Shown here in pieces: positions 45,015-53,947 of a DNA stretch of 64,000 bases. The translations under genes were made by a program, and so were the position numbers. Source of the DNA: Pirellulaceae bacterium (lineage in GTDB: Bacteria > Planctomycetota > Planctomycetia > Pirellulales > Pirellulaceae); contig JAGYIQ010000013.1 in the NCBI GenBank assembly GCA_018402565.1, positions 1-64,000 on the forward strand. Reading direction: 5' to 3'. Each line of letters opens with the position of its first letter. Position 1 is the stretch's first letter. Under the pieces are notes generated by a model. It was not told the origin of the DNA. It did no database searches and was given only the letters and a program-made list of their open reading frames with translations.

Positions 45015-46277
45015 GTGTCTGAGACCGTCTGGTTGATCGACGATCAGGATCGCTACGACAGGCTGCGCTTGATTGCTTGGTGGGAGCAAGAGCGGATCCG
45101 CCGGGCCCGCGTGTTGGTCGTTGGGGCGGGTGCGTTGGGCAACGAGGTCGTCAAGAACTTGGCGTTATTGGGCGTGGGCACGATCTATATCATCGACTTC
45201 GATCGGATCGAGGCCTCGAATCTCAGCCGGAGTGTCTTCTTCCGTGAGTCGGATCGTGGGCAGGGAAAAGCTCAGGTGCTGGCCAGTCGAGCGGGAGAGC
45301 TGAACCCCGATAGTCGCTTGGTGCCGGTTCAAGGCGATGTCATGTTGGACGTGGGCCTGGGGTGGGTGCACAGCTTGGACGCGGTGATCGGATGTCTGGA
45401 TAATCGCGAGGCTCGGTTGTGGGTCAATCGCCTGTGTTGGAAAGCCAATATCCCCTGGATCGATGGCGGTATTCAGGAACTCAATGGGGTCGTCAAGGTC
45501 TACCAGCCACCCGATGGGGCCTGTTACGAATGTACCATGACGGCCAACGATTACCGCCTGATCCAACTGCGGTACAGTTGTCCGCTGTTGAAGCGCGAGG
45601 ACATTCAAGCCGGCCGTGTTCCCACAGCGCCCACGATCGCCTCGATGATCGGCGCTTGGCAAGTACAGGAATTCCTTAAGTTATTGCATAACATTCCGAC
45701 GGATACCGGCACGGCGCTGGTGTTCAATGGGATGGCCAATCTCAGTTACAAGAGTCGTTTGCCGCGGCGCGAGGATTGCTTGAGTCACGAGACCTATACG
45801 GACGTGCGGTCCACGAACCTGACTCACCAGTCGACCGTCGCGGAGTTGTTGAGTGAGGGACGACGGGCAGCGAACCAAGATGTGACGTTGGTCTTGGATC
45901 GCGATTGGGTTCAAGAATTGGTGTGTGACGTTTGTCAGCAGCGGAGGCCGATTGGCCAAACCATGGGACGCGTGTCGTCGGCGGCGGGGCTTTGCGATTG
46001 TGGTCAGGCCCTGCGGCCGGTCACTCGCCACGAAATCCAGCTGGAGTTCCTCTCCGATTCCCTCGGCAATGCTCAGGGATCGGCGATTGACCCCGACTTG
46101 CGGTTGTGTGATTTGGGGATTCCCGACTGGGATATTCTCAAGTTGGTGACCAGCGGTGGTGACGAGTATTTCTGGGAGCTGACGGCGGTGGGCGACCTGC
46201 ATCGCCCTGCCCTGCCCTGCTCCGATTCGGCGGTCGTGGCCGAGAAAAACGCTTTGCTGGAGCCAGGCGATGAGTGA
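45015..46277 (+). CDS. E1-like ThiF/MoeB-family adenylating enzyme
   Basis: The 420-residue enzyme should adenylate the modifier C-terminus. The Rossmann ATP site is VGAGALGNE (36-44) with IIDFDRIEASNLSRS (D61, D63, N69, R72), K85 and CLDN (D129). C170/C173 (ACYEC) and C304/C307 (CDVC) form the usual zinc pairs; C327 and C329 are extra. C189 in RYSCPLLKRED sits where E1 enzymes place the catalytic thiol (compare C-T-x-x in other E1s). About 90 residues past the zinc site (335-420) may be an added domain. GTG 45015 follows GGAGG by 9 nt. The end overlaps the JAMM gene by 8 nt. Confidence 0.88.
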   Translation: MSETVWLIDDQDRYDRLRLIAWWEQERIRRARVLVVGAGALGNEVVKNLALLGVGTIYIIDFDRIEASNLSRSVFFRESDRGQGKAQVLASRAGELNPDSRLVPVQGDVMLDVGLGWVHSLDAVIGCLDNREARLWVNRLCWKANIPWIDGGIQELNGVVKVYQPPDGACYECTMTANDYRLIQLRYSCPLLKREDIQAGRVPTAPTIASMIGAWQVQEFLKLLHNIPTDTGTALVFNGMANLSYKSRLPRREDCLSHETYTDVRSTNLTHQSTVAELLSEGRRAANQDVTLVLDRDWVQELVCDVCQQRRPIGQTMGRVSSAAGLCDCGQALRPVTRHEIQLEFLSDSLGNAQGSAIDPDLRLCDLGIPDWDILKLVTSGGDEYFWELTAVGDLHRPALPCSDSAVVAEKNALLEPGDE

Positions 46278-47598
46278 CGAGATGTCGTTTGGTGAAATGC
46301 AGCAGACGACCCCGGAACGCCAACGGCGGCCGGACCAAGACCCTCGTTGGTCGGTGGTTGCTGTCGGTAGCCCGCAAGACGATCCGGTGCCGATTTTTGT
46401 GCATTTTGAGACGTGGCGCGGGATCGAGCGATCAGTGGCAGAGGATACATCGATCGAGTTGGGCGGGGTGTTGTTGGGCGGCCACTGTCTGGACGAGCAA
46501 GACCAGCCGTTTGTCGAGGTTCGTGATGCCTTGGAAGCTCGGCATTACGAGGCGACGAAGGGGAGCTTCAAGTTCACGCACGATACGTGGCAGGACTTGT
46601 TGCAGCGCACGGCTGCTTATCCGACCGGGACGAAGATGGTCGGCTGGTATCACAGTCATCCGGGGTGGGGCATTTTTCTCTCGGAGATGGACCTGTTTAT
46701 TTGCCAAAGTTTTTTCACGCATCCGCTGGACGTGGCCTTGGTCGTCGATCCCTGCCAGGACCACCGGGGATGGTTCTATTGGCAAGCGGCAGAAGCGGGG
46801 CAGACGAAGCAACGGAGTCGTGGCTTTTTCCTGTACGATTCAAGACACCGTCGACGCCTGTTGGAGCAGACGGCCGACCAACTTAATGCAGCGGAGCACT
46901 CCATGAATCGCGGTTCATTGCCTCAACGCTCGCGTCCAGCCGCACTCCTGGGTGAGGGCACTGTGGATGGCAGCGGCGTTGTATCGCCCCAGGTCATTGT
47001 GAGTCAGGCCGATGCGACATGGCCGATCGTATTTCTGGGGATGTTGGTGGCATTGCAGACCGTCTTGATCTTTGTGGTCGCGTGGACGCTGATGCGTCCG
47101 CCGACCGCCACGTCGACGGGTGCGGAGGCTGTCTATCAGGGCGTGATCAAAAGCCTGATCGAGACGAGCGATCCGGCGGGCACGCCGCCGGTGAGTCAGC
47201 AGCGATTGGAAACGTTGTTGCGGGACCAGCAGGCGGTGCAGACCCTACGGACGCAGAATCAATTGTTGACCGCCGCCGGTGACGCCACCCTGCGCGAGGT
47301 TCGCGACTTGGCGGATCAATTGGAGAAGAGCGGGACGGAGTTGCAGCGAGCGCGGGCCTTGAACCGCGATCTCGAAGCCCGTGTCCAGTCCTTGGAGTGG
47401 GCTCAGGCCCAGGCGGAGAGTGCGACTCAAGACAACGCCGCTGAGGTTTCTGCCATGTGGGGGTGGGGGGGCGGATGGCCAGATTGGGCCAGCTACGGTT
47501 TGATCGGTGGCCTGGGCGCGGCCCTTGGTGCAGCGGTTGCTGGATGGTGGTTTACAAACCGTGCAGCTTCTAGTGTCGTCGACGACGAGAAGGGCTAG
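46270..47598 (+). CDS. Membrane-anchored JAMM/MPN metalloprotease (deubiquitinase-like)
   Basis: The 442-residue protein has a JAB/MPN domain (about 38-190) with a complete JAMM site: E63, H128, H130, S138 and D141 in the GWYHSHPGWGIFLSEMD segment. Two hydrophobic helices follow (251-274 and 409-429), separated by a coiled coil (about 308-385). In eukaryotic and bacterial relatives such domains process the modifier precursor or cleave it from targets. Here it would face the cytoplasm at the membrane, if the N-terminus is inside. It overlaps the E1 gene by 8 nt and the RING-like gene starts 3 nt after its stop. Confidence 0.88.
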   Translation: MSDEMSFGEMQQTTPERQRRPDQDPRWSVVAVGSPQDDPVPIFVHFETWRGIERSVAEDTSIELGGVLLGGHCLDEQDQPFVEVRDALEARHYEATKGSFKFTHDTWQDLLQRTAAYPTGTKMVGWYHSHPGWGIFLSEMDLFICQSFFTHPLDVALVVDPCQDHRGWFYWQAAEAGQTKQRSRGFFLYDSRHRRRLLEQTADQLNAAEHSMNRGSLPQRSRPAALLGEGTVDGSGVVSPQVIVSQADATWPIVFLGMLVALQTVLIFVVAWTLMRPPTATSTGAEAVYQGVIKSLIETSDPAGTPPVSQQRLETLLRDQQAVQTLRTQNQLLTAAGDATLREVRDLADQLEKSGTELQRARALNRDLEARVQSLEWAQAQAESATQDNAAEVSAMWGWGGGWPDWASYGLIGGLGAALGAAVAGWWFTNRAASSVVDDEKG

Positions 47599-47601
47599 TC
47601 G

Positions 47602-48384
47602 ATGGGGTTGCTGATTGTCTGCCTGCTATTCTGGTTGATTGTGATCGGCGTGCCGATTTGGATTTCGATCTGGCTGGGGCAAGCGAATCATCGCTCCCAT
47701 TTCAAGCAGCAGGTCAAATCGCTGCGAGGTTTGGTGATTCGCGAAGCCAGCGACTCGATTGAGGTGCGTCTACCCAGTAGCTTGGGGTTGGTACCCGCCG
47801 CTTTTTTTCCGCGTTCAGCCCATTGGTATGGGACGCGTGTGCTCGAGTTGCATTTTCCGCTGCCGGCGACGGGTGTTCAGCTGTTCATTTGTGGCAACCC
47901 GAAATTGTCGCGGGAGTTGCCCCAGGGTTGGAGTCGCTGGAGTGACCCGGCCTTGGCGCGCGACTCGCGAGTGGTCGCGGCCACGGCCACTCCCAAGCCG
48001 GCGGCTACCTATTGGGAGGGGGGCTTGGTCCAGGCGTATTGGCAGTTGGAGAAGATTCACCGACAGACCAGTCGGTTGGCCATCAATAACGATCAACTGT
48101 TGGTATTGGTCAGCGACTTTAGCAGTTCCAGTCGCGAGTTGTCCAACTTATTGGTGTTTGGCACTCAATTGGCACAACAACTGGAGAGTTTGCAGACTGG
48201 CCAAATCCAGTTGGCCACGGCGGTCTCCGCGGCGACGGATGCCCAGTGTCCTGTTTGTTTTTCGCCAGTCGTTCGCCCGGTGGTTTGCGATCGGTGCGGG
48301 ACACCGCACTGCCACGACTGTTGGAGCTACAACGAGTATCGCTGCGGGGTCTTTGGTTGTGGCGGCACGCCAGTTTCTCGATAA
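47602..48384 (+). CDS. Membrane-anchored RING-like zinc-finger protein (candidate E3)
   Basis: The 260-residue protein has an N-terminal membrane helix (2-25), a soluble middle domain of unknown type (about 30-205), and a C-terminal eight-cysteine zinc module: C216, C219, C229, C232, C237, C240, C248 and C253 with H236 and H238. The order C-x2-C-x9-C-x2-C-x4-C-x2-C-x7-C-x4-C resembles the prokaryotic RING-finger families described in planctomycetes (Prok-RING type). As last gene of the operon it is the natural E3 or adaptor. The modest distance between metal ligands means a simple zinc ribbon pair cannot be excluded. It ends 41 nt from the convergent channel gene. Confidence 0.72.
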   Translation: MGLLIVCLLFWLIVIGVPIWISIWLGQANHRSHFKQQVKSLRGLVIREASDSIEVRLPSSLGLVPAAFFPRSAHWYGTRVLELHFPLPATGVQLFICGNPKLSRELPQGWSRWSDPALARDSRVVAATATPKPAATYWEGGLVQAYWQLEKIHRQTSRLAINNDQLLVLVSDFSSSSRELSNLLVFGTQLAQQLESLQTGQIQLATAVSAATDAQCPVCFSPVVRPVVCDRCGTPHCHDCWSYNEYRCGVFGCGGTPVSR

Positions 48385-48425
48385 TTGAGTGCCCCGAGAA
48401 TATCGCCCTGCCTCGGCCGACTCGA

Positions 48426-49292
48426 TCATCGGGGGGCGTCGTCGCGTGATCCGGATTGCCGCTGGTTCAGCAGCATCACGGCGGTGGCCAATTGCTGCTG
48501 CATTTCGTTCAGCTGTTGTTGCAGGTGGTCGATTTTATGATCGATGGTATCGGTATTGTCCATGGTCATCTCGTCGACAAAGACCGCATTGGCCAGCGAC
48601 AGACCGAAGATCCCGCCCAGTAAGACGATGGCACCAAAGTAAAAACGCATGAGAGCGATCAAGGTGTAGGAGTTGAAGACGTACCAACTTTGGTTATTTT
48701 CTTTCATTTTATCAGAGATCTCAGCGGGGATTTCGTTCCAGCCCTCGACCGTGAAGATCTGAAAGATGGAAAACAGGGCCAGTAGAGGGTCACCGAATTC
48801 ATCGGGTGCGATTTGAGCAAAAAAATGACAGGTGAAAATCGCCAAGACAAAGTTAAAAAATGCCAAGATAATCAGGACCAGCAACGAGGCCTTCATGGCT
48901 CGGATCAAGCCGCTGAGCAAGCGATCGATATGTGGAACAAACTGTAGGAACCGCAGCAGTCTCAGCAGACGTAAAACTCGCAAGAGCAGCAGAAAAGACG
49001 TGTCGGGCAGATCGATCACTCCCACCAGCAGCGAGGGAACCCCTGCCAGGATCAAGAAAAAGTCGAAGCGGTGGAAGGTGGAGCCGAAGTAATGTTTGGC
49101 TCCCAGGGTGCAGATCTTGCAGATTGCTTCGATGGTAAAGAAGATCGTAAAGGCCTTGTCCAAGGTCATCAACATTGGATGGTGATTGAATTGCGGAAAG
49201 TAAAGCAAGGTGATGGTCGCGGCGTTCAGTAAGATCGCCAAAGTAACCATTCGCTCGGAGCAGAAGATTCTGACGAGTGCCGTACGCCACAT
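48426..49292 (-). CDS. Bacterial voltage-gated cation channel (NaChBac-like, six-helix)
   Basis: The 288-residue protein has the single-domain six-helix plan. S4 is LLRVLRLLRLLRFL with Arg at 105, 108, 111 and 114, the three-residue spacing of voltage sensors. The pore loop is FQIFTVEGWNE with filter TVEGW (181-185), where sodium-selective relatives have TLESW. S6 ends FGLSLANAVFVDEM, followed by a C-terminal coiled coil (about 248-278, DHKIDHLQQQLNEMQQQLATAVMLL in parts) that should hold the tetramer together. The single Glu in the filter fits sodium or mixed cation conduction. It is convergent with the ubiquitin-like operon and has a simple-sequence tract just upstream of its start. Confidence 0.88.
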   Translation of the reverse strand: MWRTALVRIFCSERMVTLAILLNAATITLLYFPQFNHHPMLMTLDKAFTIFFTIEAICKICTLGAKHYFGSTFHRFDFFLILAGVPSLLVGVIDLPDTSFLLLLRVLRLLRLLRFLQFVPHIDRLLSGLIRAMKASLLVLIILAFFNFVLAIFTCHFFAQIAPDEFGDPLLALFSIFQIFTVEGWNEIPAEISDKMKENNQSWYVFNSYTLIALMRFYFGAIVLLGGIFGLSLANAVFVDEMTMDNTDTIDHKIDHLQQQLNEMQQQLATAVMLLNQRQSGSRDDAPR

Positions 49293-49320
49293 GATTTAGG
49301 TCCCGCGGGTGTGTGAAATT

Positions 49321-49414
49321 GAGTGAGCTCGTGAGCTCGTGAGTTAGCTCGTGATTGAGTTCGTGAGTTCGTGAGTTTGTAAGTGAGTTCGTGAGTTCGT
49401 GAGTTCGTGAGTTT
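49321..49414. repeat. Simple-sequence tract of GTGAGTTC octamers
   Basis: About nine to ten GTGAGTTC or GTGAGCTC units in two blocks (49321-49378 and 49384-49414) fill the region between the channel gene start (49292, minus strand) and the Nudix gene. The channel promoter and leader must lie within or beside it. Confidence 0.85.
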
Positions 49415-49444
49415 GCGTTGCGTGCGTTTGCCATCGTTGTTCGG

Positions 49445-49921
49445 TTAGGGGCCGGTGGTTGGGGGGCCACCAAAGTCTGCGACGGCTTGCAAGACAAGAT
49501 CGACGTTTTTCGGCTCGATTTGGTGTGGGGGGTGCCAGTTAAACCATTGAAACGAGACGTGCTCGGTCAGCTGAATCTCTGGGTTGTGGTGGATCACCCC
49601 TAGAAAAACGGTCAATTGTTTGTTGGTTGGGCGACCGGAGCGGTCGGTGAAGTTGTAGCGATGCGTGAAGAGAAAATCAGGCACCCACTGGACGGTCGCG
49701 GGGGCGATGCCGGTTTCTTCCTGCAATTCTCGGTGGGCGGCCTCGATCGGTGTCTCTCCGGGCTCGAGGAGACCTTTGGGCAGATCCCAGCGATCGGCGT
49801 GCCGCAGCAGCAGGAACTGCCAGCCCTGATCATGTGGGCGGAAGAGGATCGCACCGCCGGCGTGTTGAGCGAGCGTGGCGGCGGACTGGGGGCCGGTCCC
49901 CGGTTCAGGTAGGTTATTCAT
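49445..49921 (-). CDS. Nudix hydrolase
   Basis: The 158-residue protein has a full Nudix box at 50-72 (GLLEPGETPIEAAHRELQEE-TGI, matching G-x5-E-x7-REUxEExGU). The N-terminal strands AGGAILFRPHDQGWQFLLLRH and the downstream LTVFLGVIHHNPEIQLTEHVSF, given here in pieces, resemble diadenosine-polyphosphate hydrolases. It would hydrolyse nucleoside polyphosphates of the X-diphosphate type. ATG 49921 is used; the frame extends upstream to 50038 without family similarity and would reach the divergent adenosyltransferase start. Confidence 0.85.
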   Translation of the reverse strand: MNNLPEPGTGPQSAATLAQHAGGAILFRPHDQGWQFLLLRHADRWDLPKGLLEPGETPIEAAHRELQEETGIAPATVQWVPDFLFTHRYNFTDRSGRPTNKQLTVFLGVIHHNPEIQLTEHVSFQWFNWHPPHQIEPKNVDLVLQAVADFGGPPTTGP

Positions 49922-50047
49922 GGAGTCCCTTCTCGGTAGTGGCGGTGTCAGGCGGACCGCACCCTTTCGGCCGACGGCGTTTCCGCGGACAATGCGGGGT
50001 AGTGAGGGCGCAGCATCGAGACTTTTGGAGCCACGCACAGCCTAGCC

Positions 50048-50722
50048 ATGAAAATTTATACCAAAACGGGAGACGGTGGAGAGACCGGGTTGTTGGGGGC
50101 CAGTCGCGTGTCCAAGGCCGATCTGCGGATCGAGTGTTTGGGGACGATCGATGAGCTCAACGCCCAGTTGGGCTACCTGCGGACGCAAATGCCTGTGGAT
50201 TGTCCGACGGACCTAGCGGCTGAGGCGAAGTTGCTGTTGGCGATTCAGCGGCATTTGTTCGAGATTGGAGCGGCGGTGGCGGACCTGCGGCGGCCACCGG
50301 CGGTGTTGCAACTGGACGCCGCGATCGTCGACCTGGAGTCGTCCATTGATCGATTGACCGACCAGTTGGCTCCGTTGACCAGTTTCATTTTGCCGGGTGG
50401 GACGCCCTCGGGGGCACTGGCTCATGTCACCCGGGCCGTGTGTCGGCGGGCCGAGCGACTGGTGGTGGCGTTGGTGCACCGGATGGGCATGGGGGTCGAC
50501 GGGAGCGAGCTCCATGGCCAGGCTGGCGACGAGGCGGGGGAAAACCGGGCTGAAAACGATCTGGTGGGTGGCCAGGATCGGTCGCTTGAGGCGGAAAGCG
50601 GCTCGGCGGCCAACCTGCGAGCGACGCAGATCTATTTGAACAGGCTCAGTGATTGGCTGTTCACTTTGGCTCGCTGGCTGAATCAAGTCCAGGGAACGGT
50701 GGAGGCGCCTTGGCCGGGTTGA
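50048..50722 (+). CDS. PduO-type cob(I)alamin adenosyltransferase
   Basis: The 224-residue enzyme adds the 5'-deoxyadenosyl group to cob(I)alamin or its precursor. It opens MKIYTKTGDGGETGLLGASRVSK (ATP-binding N-terminus, in parts KIYTKTGDGGETGLLG), has IECLGTIDELNAQLG and the C-terminal RLSDWLFTLARWLN. FILPGGTPSGALAHVTRAVCRRAER lies in helix 5. An insertion of about 35 residues (155-190, rich in Gly, Glu, Asp and Ala) separates the last two helices and is unusual for the family. It starts 127 nt from the divergent Nudix gene. No other cobalamin gene is near. Confidence 0.9.
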   Translation: MKIYTKTGDGGETGLLGASRVSKADLRIECLGTIDELNAQLGYLRTQMPVDCPTDLAAEAKLLLAIQRHLFEIGAAVADLRRPPAVLQLDAAIVDLESSIDRLTDQLAPLTSFILPGGTPSGALAHVTRAVCRRAERLVVALVHRMGMGVDGSELHGQAGDEAGENRAENDLVGGQDRSLEAESGSAANLRATQIYLNRLSDWLFTLARWLNQVQGTVEAPWPG

Positions 50723-50876
50723 ATCCCGTTTACTTGCCGCGTGCGAGACGTTACTCTTAGAGAGCTCGAGTTGACCTCGGAGGGCGACCGTCAACACCCG
50801 TTTTTGGCCAAGTCCAGGGATGTCGCGGTTGGCTGGGCAACTTGCCCTTGACGGGGCTTGAGGGCTGGCGGCTTGA

Positions 50877-51263
<387 letters not shown>

Positions 51264-51301
51264 TTGTGCCGTACTTCTGTTAACACGAGAAGCGTCACTC
51301 T

Positions 51302-53947
51302 ATGCGGCCTTACTTAGCCGAAGCCAAGCAGAGGCTGTTGCAGGGCTATCAGCAACTGAAGCGGCAGCATGAATTGGGTGCGGGCGGTCGCGAGATCAGC
51401 CAAGCCATGTCCACACTGTGGGACGGCTTGATCTGCGACAACTTTCGGGAGGCTTTGACAGAGGTCCTGCCGGATCCCGCCGGACAGGGACGATTGGCTC
51501 GGAGTTGCAGCCTACTGGCATTGGGTGGCTTGGGGCGGCAGGACGTCGCCCCGCACTCGGACGTGGATCTGATGCTGCTCTACATTCCCGGGGTTGAGGC
51601 AGAGATCGAGCAGGTTGCCAGCCGGTTGGTGCAGGACTGTTACGACATTGGGCTCAAGCTGGCCTTGGCGACTCGCACGCTCCGCGATGCCACGACTTTG
51701 GCATTTACCGATGCCACGATTTTGACATCGCTGACGGAGATGCGGCTGTTGGCGGGGAGTTCTTCGCTGTTAGAAAAGTTCCGCGAACGATTTTTACGCG
51801 CGGTGCGAAAGAAGACTCACTGGTCCCTGGATTTTGTCGAAAAGGCGCGCAAGCACGAACAGGCTCAGTTCGGCGAGTCCGTCTATTTGCTCAGCCCCAA
51901 CATCAAACGTTCCCGCGGTGGCCTGCGAGAGATTCACACGGTTCGCTGGATGGGGTTCATTCGCTTTGGTGAAACCAGCCTCAACCGCCTGCATGAAATC
52001 AAGGCCCTGTCCCGCTTTGACTTCAAGAATCTAGTTGAAGCTCGCGAGTTCTTGTTGCGATTGCGCAATGAGTTGCACTTTCACAACGGTCGAGCGGTGG
52101 ACTTGTTGGATCGTGGCGAACAGCTTCGTATTGCGGAAGCCTGGCACTATCCAGCCGGATTGGAGATCCTGCCTGTGCAGGAGTTCATGCGGCAGTACTT
52201 CCGTCATTCGACGGCGGCTCGTTACAGCAGCTTCCAATTCATCAATGATGTGCGGGGTCAATTCGAACACCGCTCGTTTTTTGATACCTGGGTCGGGCGA
52301 CGTGAGGAAGAACACTTTCTGGTCACACCGCGTTGCGTGGCGGTGGTGAAGGAGTCGCTGGACTTGGTCAAGAACGACATCGAGCAGGTCTTGCGGTTGA
52401 TGGAGATCTCCAACCGTTCCAAGCGATTCATTGAGCAAAACACGTGGCGGACGATCCGCAAGGCAATGCTCAAACAGACGCAGTTGGTTTTGTCCGCCGA
52501 TGCCAAGAAGTACTTCATGCGGATTCTGGACAACCCCAATCGGTTGGCCAATTTGCTGCGGCGGTTGCATGAAATGAACGTGCTGGAGAAGATCATTCCA
52601 GCCTTCCGTCATGCTCGGTGGTTGCTGCAGTTCAATCAGTACCATAAATACACGGTTGACGAGCACACGTTGATTGCCGTGGAAAAGATCGCGGATTTTC
52701 AAGACGATACAACCCCAGTGGGGCAAGCTTATCGGGAGGTTCAGCGGAAGGATTTATTGCATCTGGCGGTGTTGTTGCATGATGTCGGCAAGGGATACAC
52801 CGGAGATCACAGCGAGGTGGGAGCCGAGTTGGCGGAGCAGACCGCCGATCGGTTGGGCCTGAGCAGCGCGGATACCGAGACGGTAACTTTTTTGGTGCGG
52901 CAACATCTGCTGATGTCCACGTTGGCATTTCGTCGCGATATTACCGACCCGCAAGTCATCCAACAGTTTGCCTTGGAAGTCGGGACACCAAATACGCTGC
53001 GCATGTTGTTTACATTGACGTGTGCGGATATGGCCGCGGTCGCGCCGGGCGGATTCAATGAATGGCGAAGAAGCTTGGTGACCGAGTTGTATTTTCGTAC
53101 GGATTCCTGGTTTGCCGACCAGAATCAACCGCAGCAGAAATTGGAGCGGATGGAGCAGTTCCGCTCCAGTTTGATCAACTTGGCTCCGGATGACTTGCAG
53201 TCGTGGATGGCGACCAGTGTTGGGCGGATCGCGCGAGAAAATCTGCGTGGGCAAACGCCGGAGAACTTGGCGAAGAATCTGGTCGAGGTCGCTCGCTTGG
53301 AACCTGGGCAGGTCGCCGTTCACACCCGCCAATTGAATGATGCGGGGTTGATTGAAGTCACCCTAGGCAAGCAGCAACAACGCGTGTCAGGGGCCTTTTA
53401 TCGGCTGATTGGTACGTTTGTCCGATTGGGATTGGGGATTTTGGCGGCGCGGATCGAATTGCTCCCCAACCAGTTGGCGTGGTACTCGTTTGTCCTCAAT
53501 GATCGCGATTTTACGGGGCCAGTCGCTGAATCTCGTTTCCAGCAAATTCGCGACTCGGCGGCTCAGGTGGTGCAGCAACCTGTCGATGAATTGGTACGGC
53601 CGCGGAAGGTCTGGGGCGCGAAAGAGCCGGCCACTGAGTTTTCCTGGCAGCATGCCAAGGTGATTCTGGACAACGAGACGGCGGAACACGCCAACGTGGT
53701 CGACGTCTTCTCCGATGATCATCCGTTGTTGATCTATACGGTGGCCAAGGCTCTGTATCAACTCAATTTGGATATTCGCTTTGCGAAGATCGCCGCTCAT
53801 CTGGATCAAGTTGTTGTGGTGTTTTACGTGACCGATGCCGCCGGAGTGAAGATTGACGATCCGCTGCGGCTGGATGAAATCAAACGTACGCTGCTCGAGT
53901 CCATTCGGTTGCTCGATGCGGGTGATCCCGGAGTGAGTCCATCATGA
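51302..53947 (+). CDS. glnD: [Protein-PII] uridylyltransferase / uridylyl-removing enzyme
   Basis: The 881-residue bifunctional enzyme adds UMP to PII Tyr51 at low glutamine and removes it at high glutamine. The nucleotidyltransferase domain has LALGGLGRQDVAPHSDVDL (72-90). The HD phosphohydrolase domain (near residue 485) has LLHDVGKGYTGDHSEVG. Two ACT domains lie near 695-770 and 798-870 (second: DVFSDDHPLLIYTVAKAL). Full length and intact motifs indicate normal function. It directly follows the PII gene and overlaps the next gene by 4 nt. Confidence 0.94.
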   Translation: MRPYLAEAKQRLLQGYQQLKRQHELGAGGREISQAMSTLWDGLICDNFREALTEVLPDPAGQGRLARSCSLLALGGLGRQDVAPHSDVDLMLLYIPGVEAEIEQVASRLVQDCYDIGLKLALATRTLRDATTLAFTDATILTSLTEMRLLAGSSSLLEKFRERFLRAVRKKTHWSLDFVEKARKHEQAQFGESVYLLSPNIKRSRGGLREIHTVRWMGFIRFGETSLNRLHEIKALSRFDFKNLVEAREFLLRLRNELHFHNGRAVDLLDRGEQLRIAEAWHYPAGLEILPVQEFMRQYFRHSTAARYSSFQFINDVRGQFEHRSFFDTWVGRREEEHFLVTPRCVAVVKESLDLVKNDIEQVLRLMEISNRSKRFIEQNTWRTIRKAMLKQTQLVLSADAKKYFMRILDNPNRLANLLRRLHEMNVLEKIIPAFRHARWLLQFNQYHKYTVDEHTLIAVEKIADFQDDTTPVGQAYREVQRKDLLHLAVLLHDVGKGYTGDHSEVGAELAEQTADRLGLSSADTETVTFLVRQHLLMSTLAFRRDITDPQVIQQFALEVGTPNTLRMLFTLTCADMAAVAPGGFNEWRRSLVTELYFRTDSWFADQNQPQQKLERMEQFRSSLINLAPDDLQSWMATSVGRIARENLRGQTPENLAKNLVEVARLEPGQVAVHTRQLNDAGLIEVTLGKQQQRVSGAFYRLIGTFVRLGLGILAARIELLPNQLAWYSFVLNDRDFTGPVAESRFQQIRDSAAQVVQQPVDELVRPRKVWGAKEPATEFSWQHAKVILDNETAEHANVVDVFSDDHPLLIYTVAKALYQLNLDIRFAKIAAHLDQVVVVFYVTDAAGVKIDDPLRLDEIKRTLLESIRLLDAGDPGVSPS

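Noticed and set aside
44041-48384. Reading the E1 and modifier as a ThiF/ThiS or MoeB/MoaD cofactor pair
   Set aside because: The E2, JAMM and RING-like genes in the same operon have no place in thiamine or molybdopterin synthesis, and no thi or moa genes are near.
48853-49497. Minus-strand frame beginning with Asn-Ser-Arg-Thr-His-Glu-Leu repeats
   Set aside because: Derives from the GTGAGTTC tract and then runs in the wrong frame of the channel gene.
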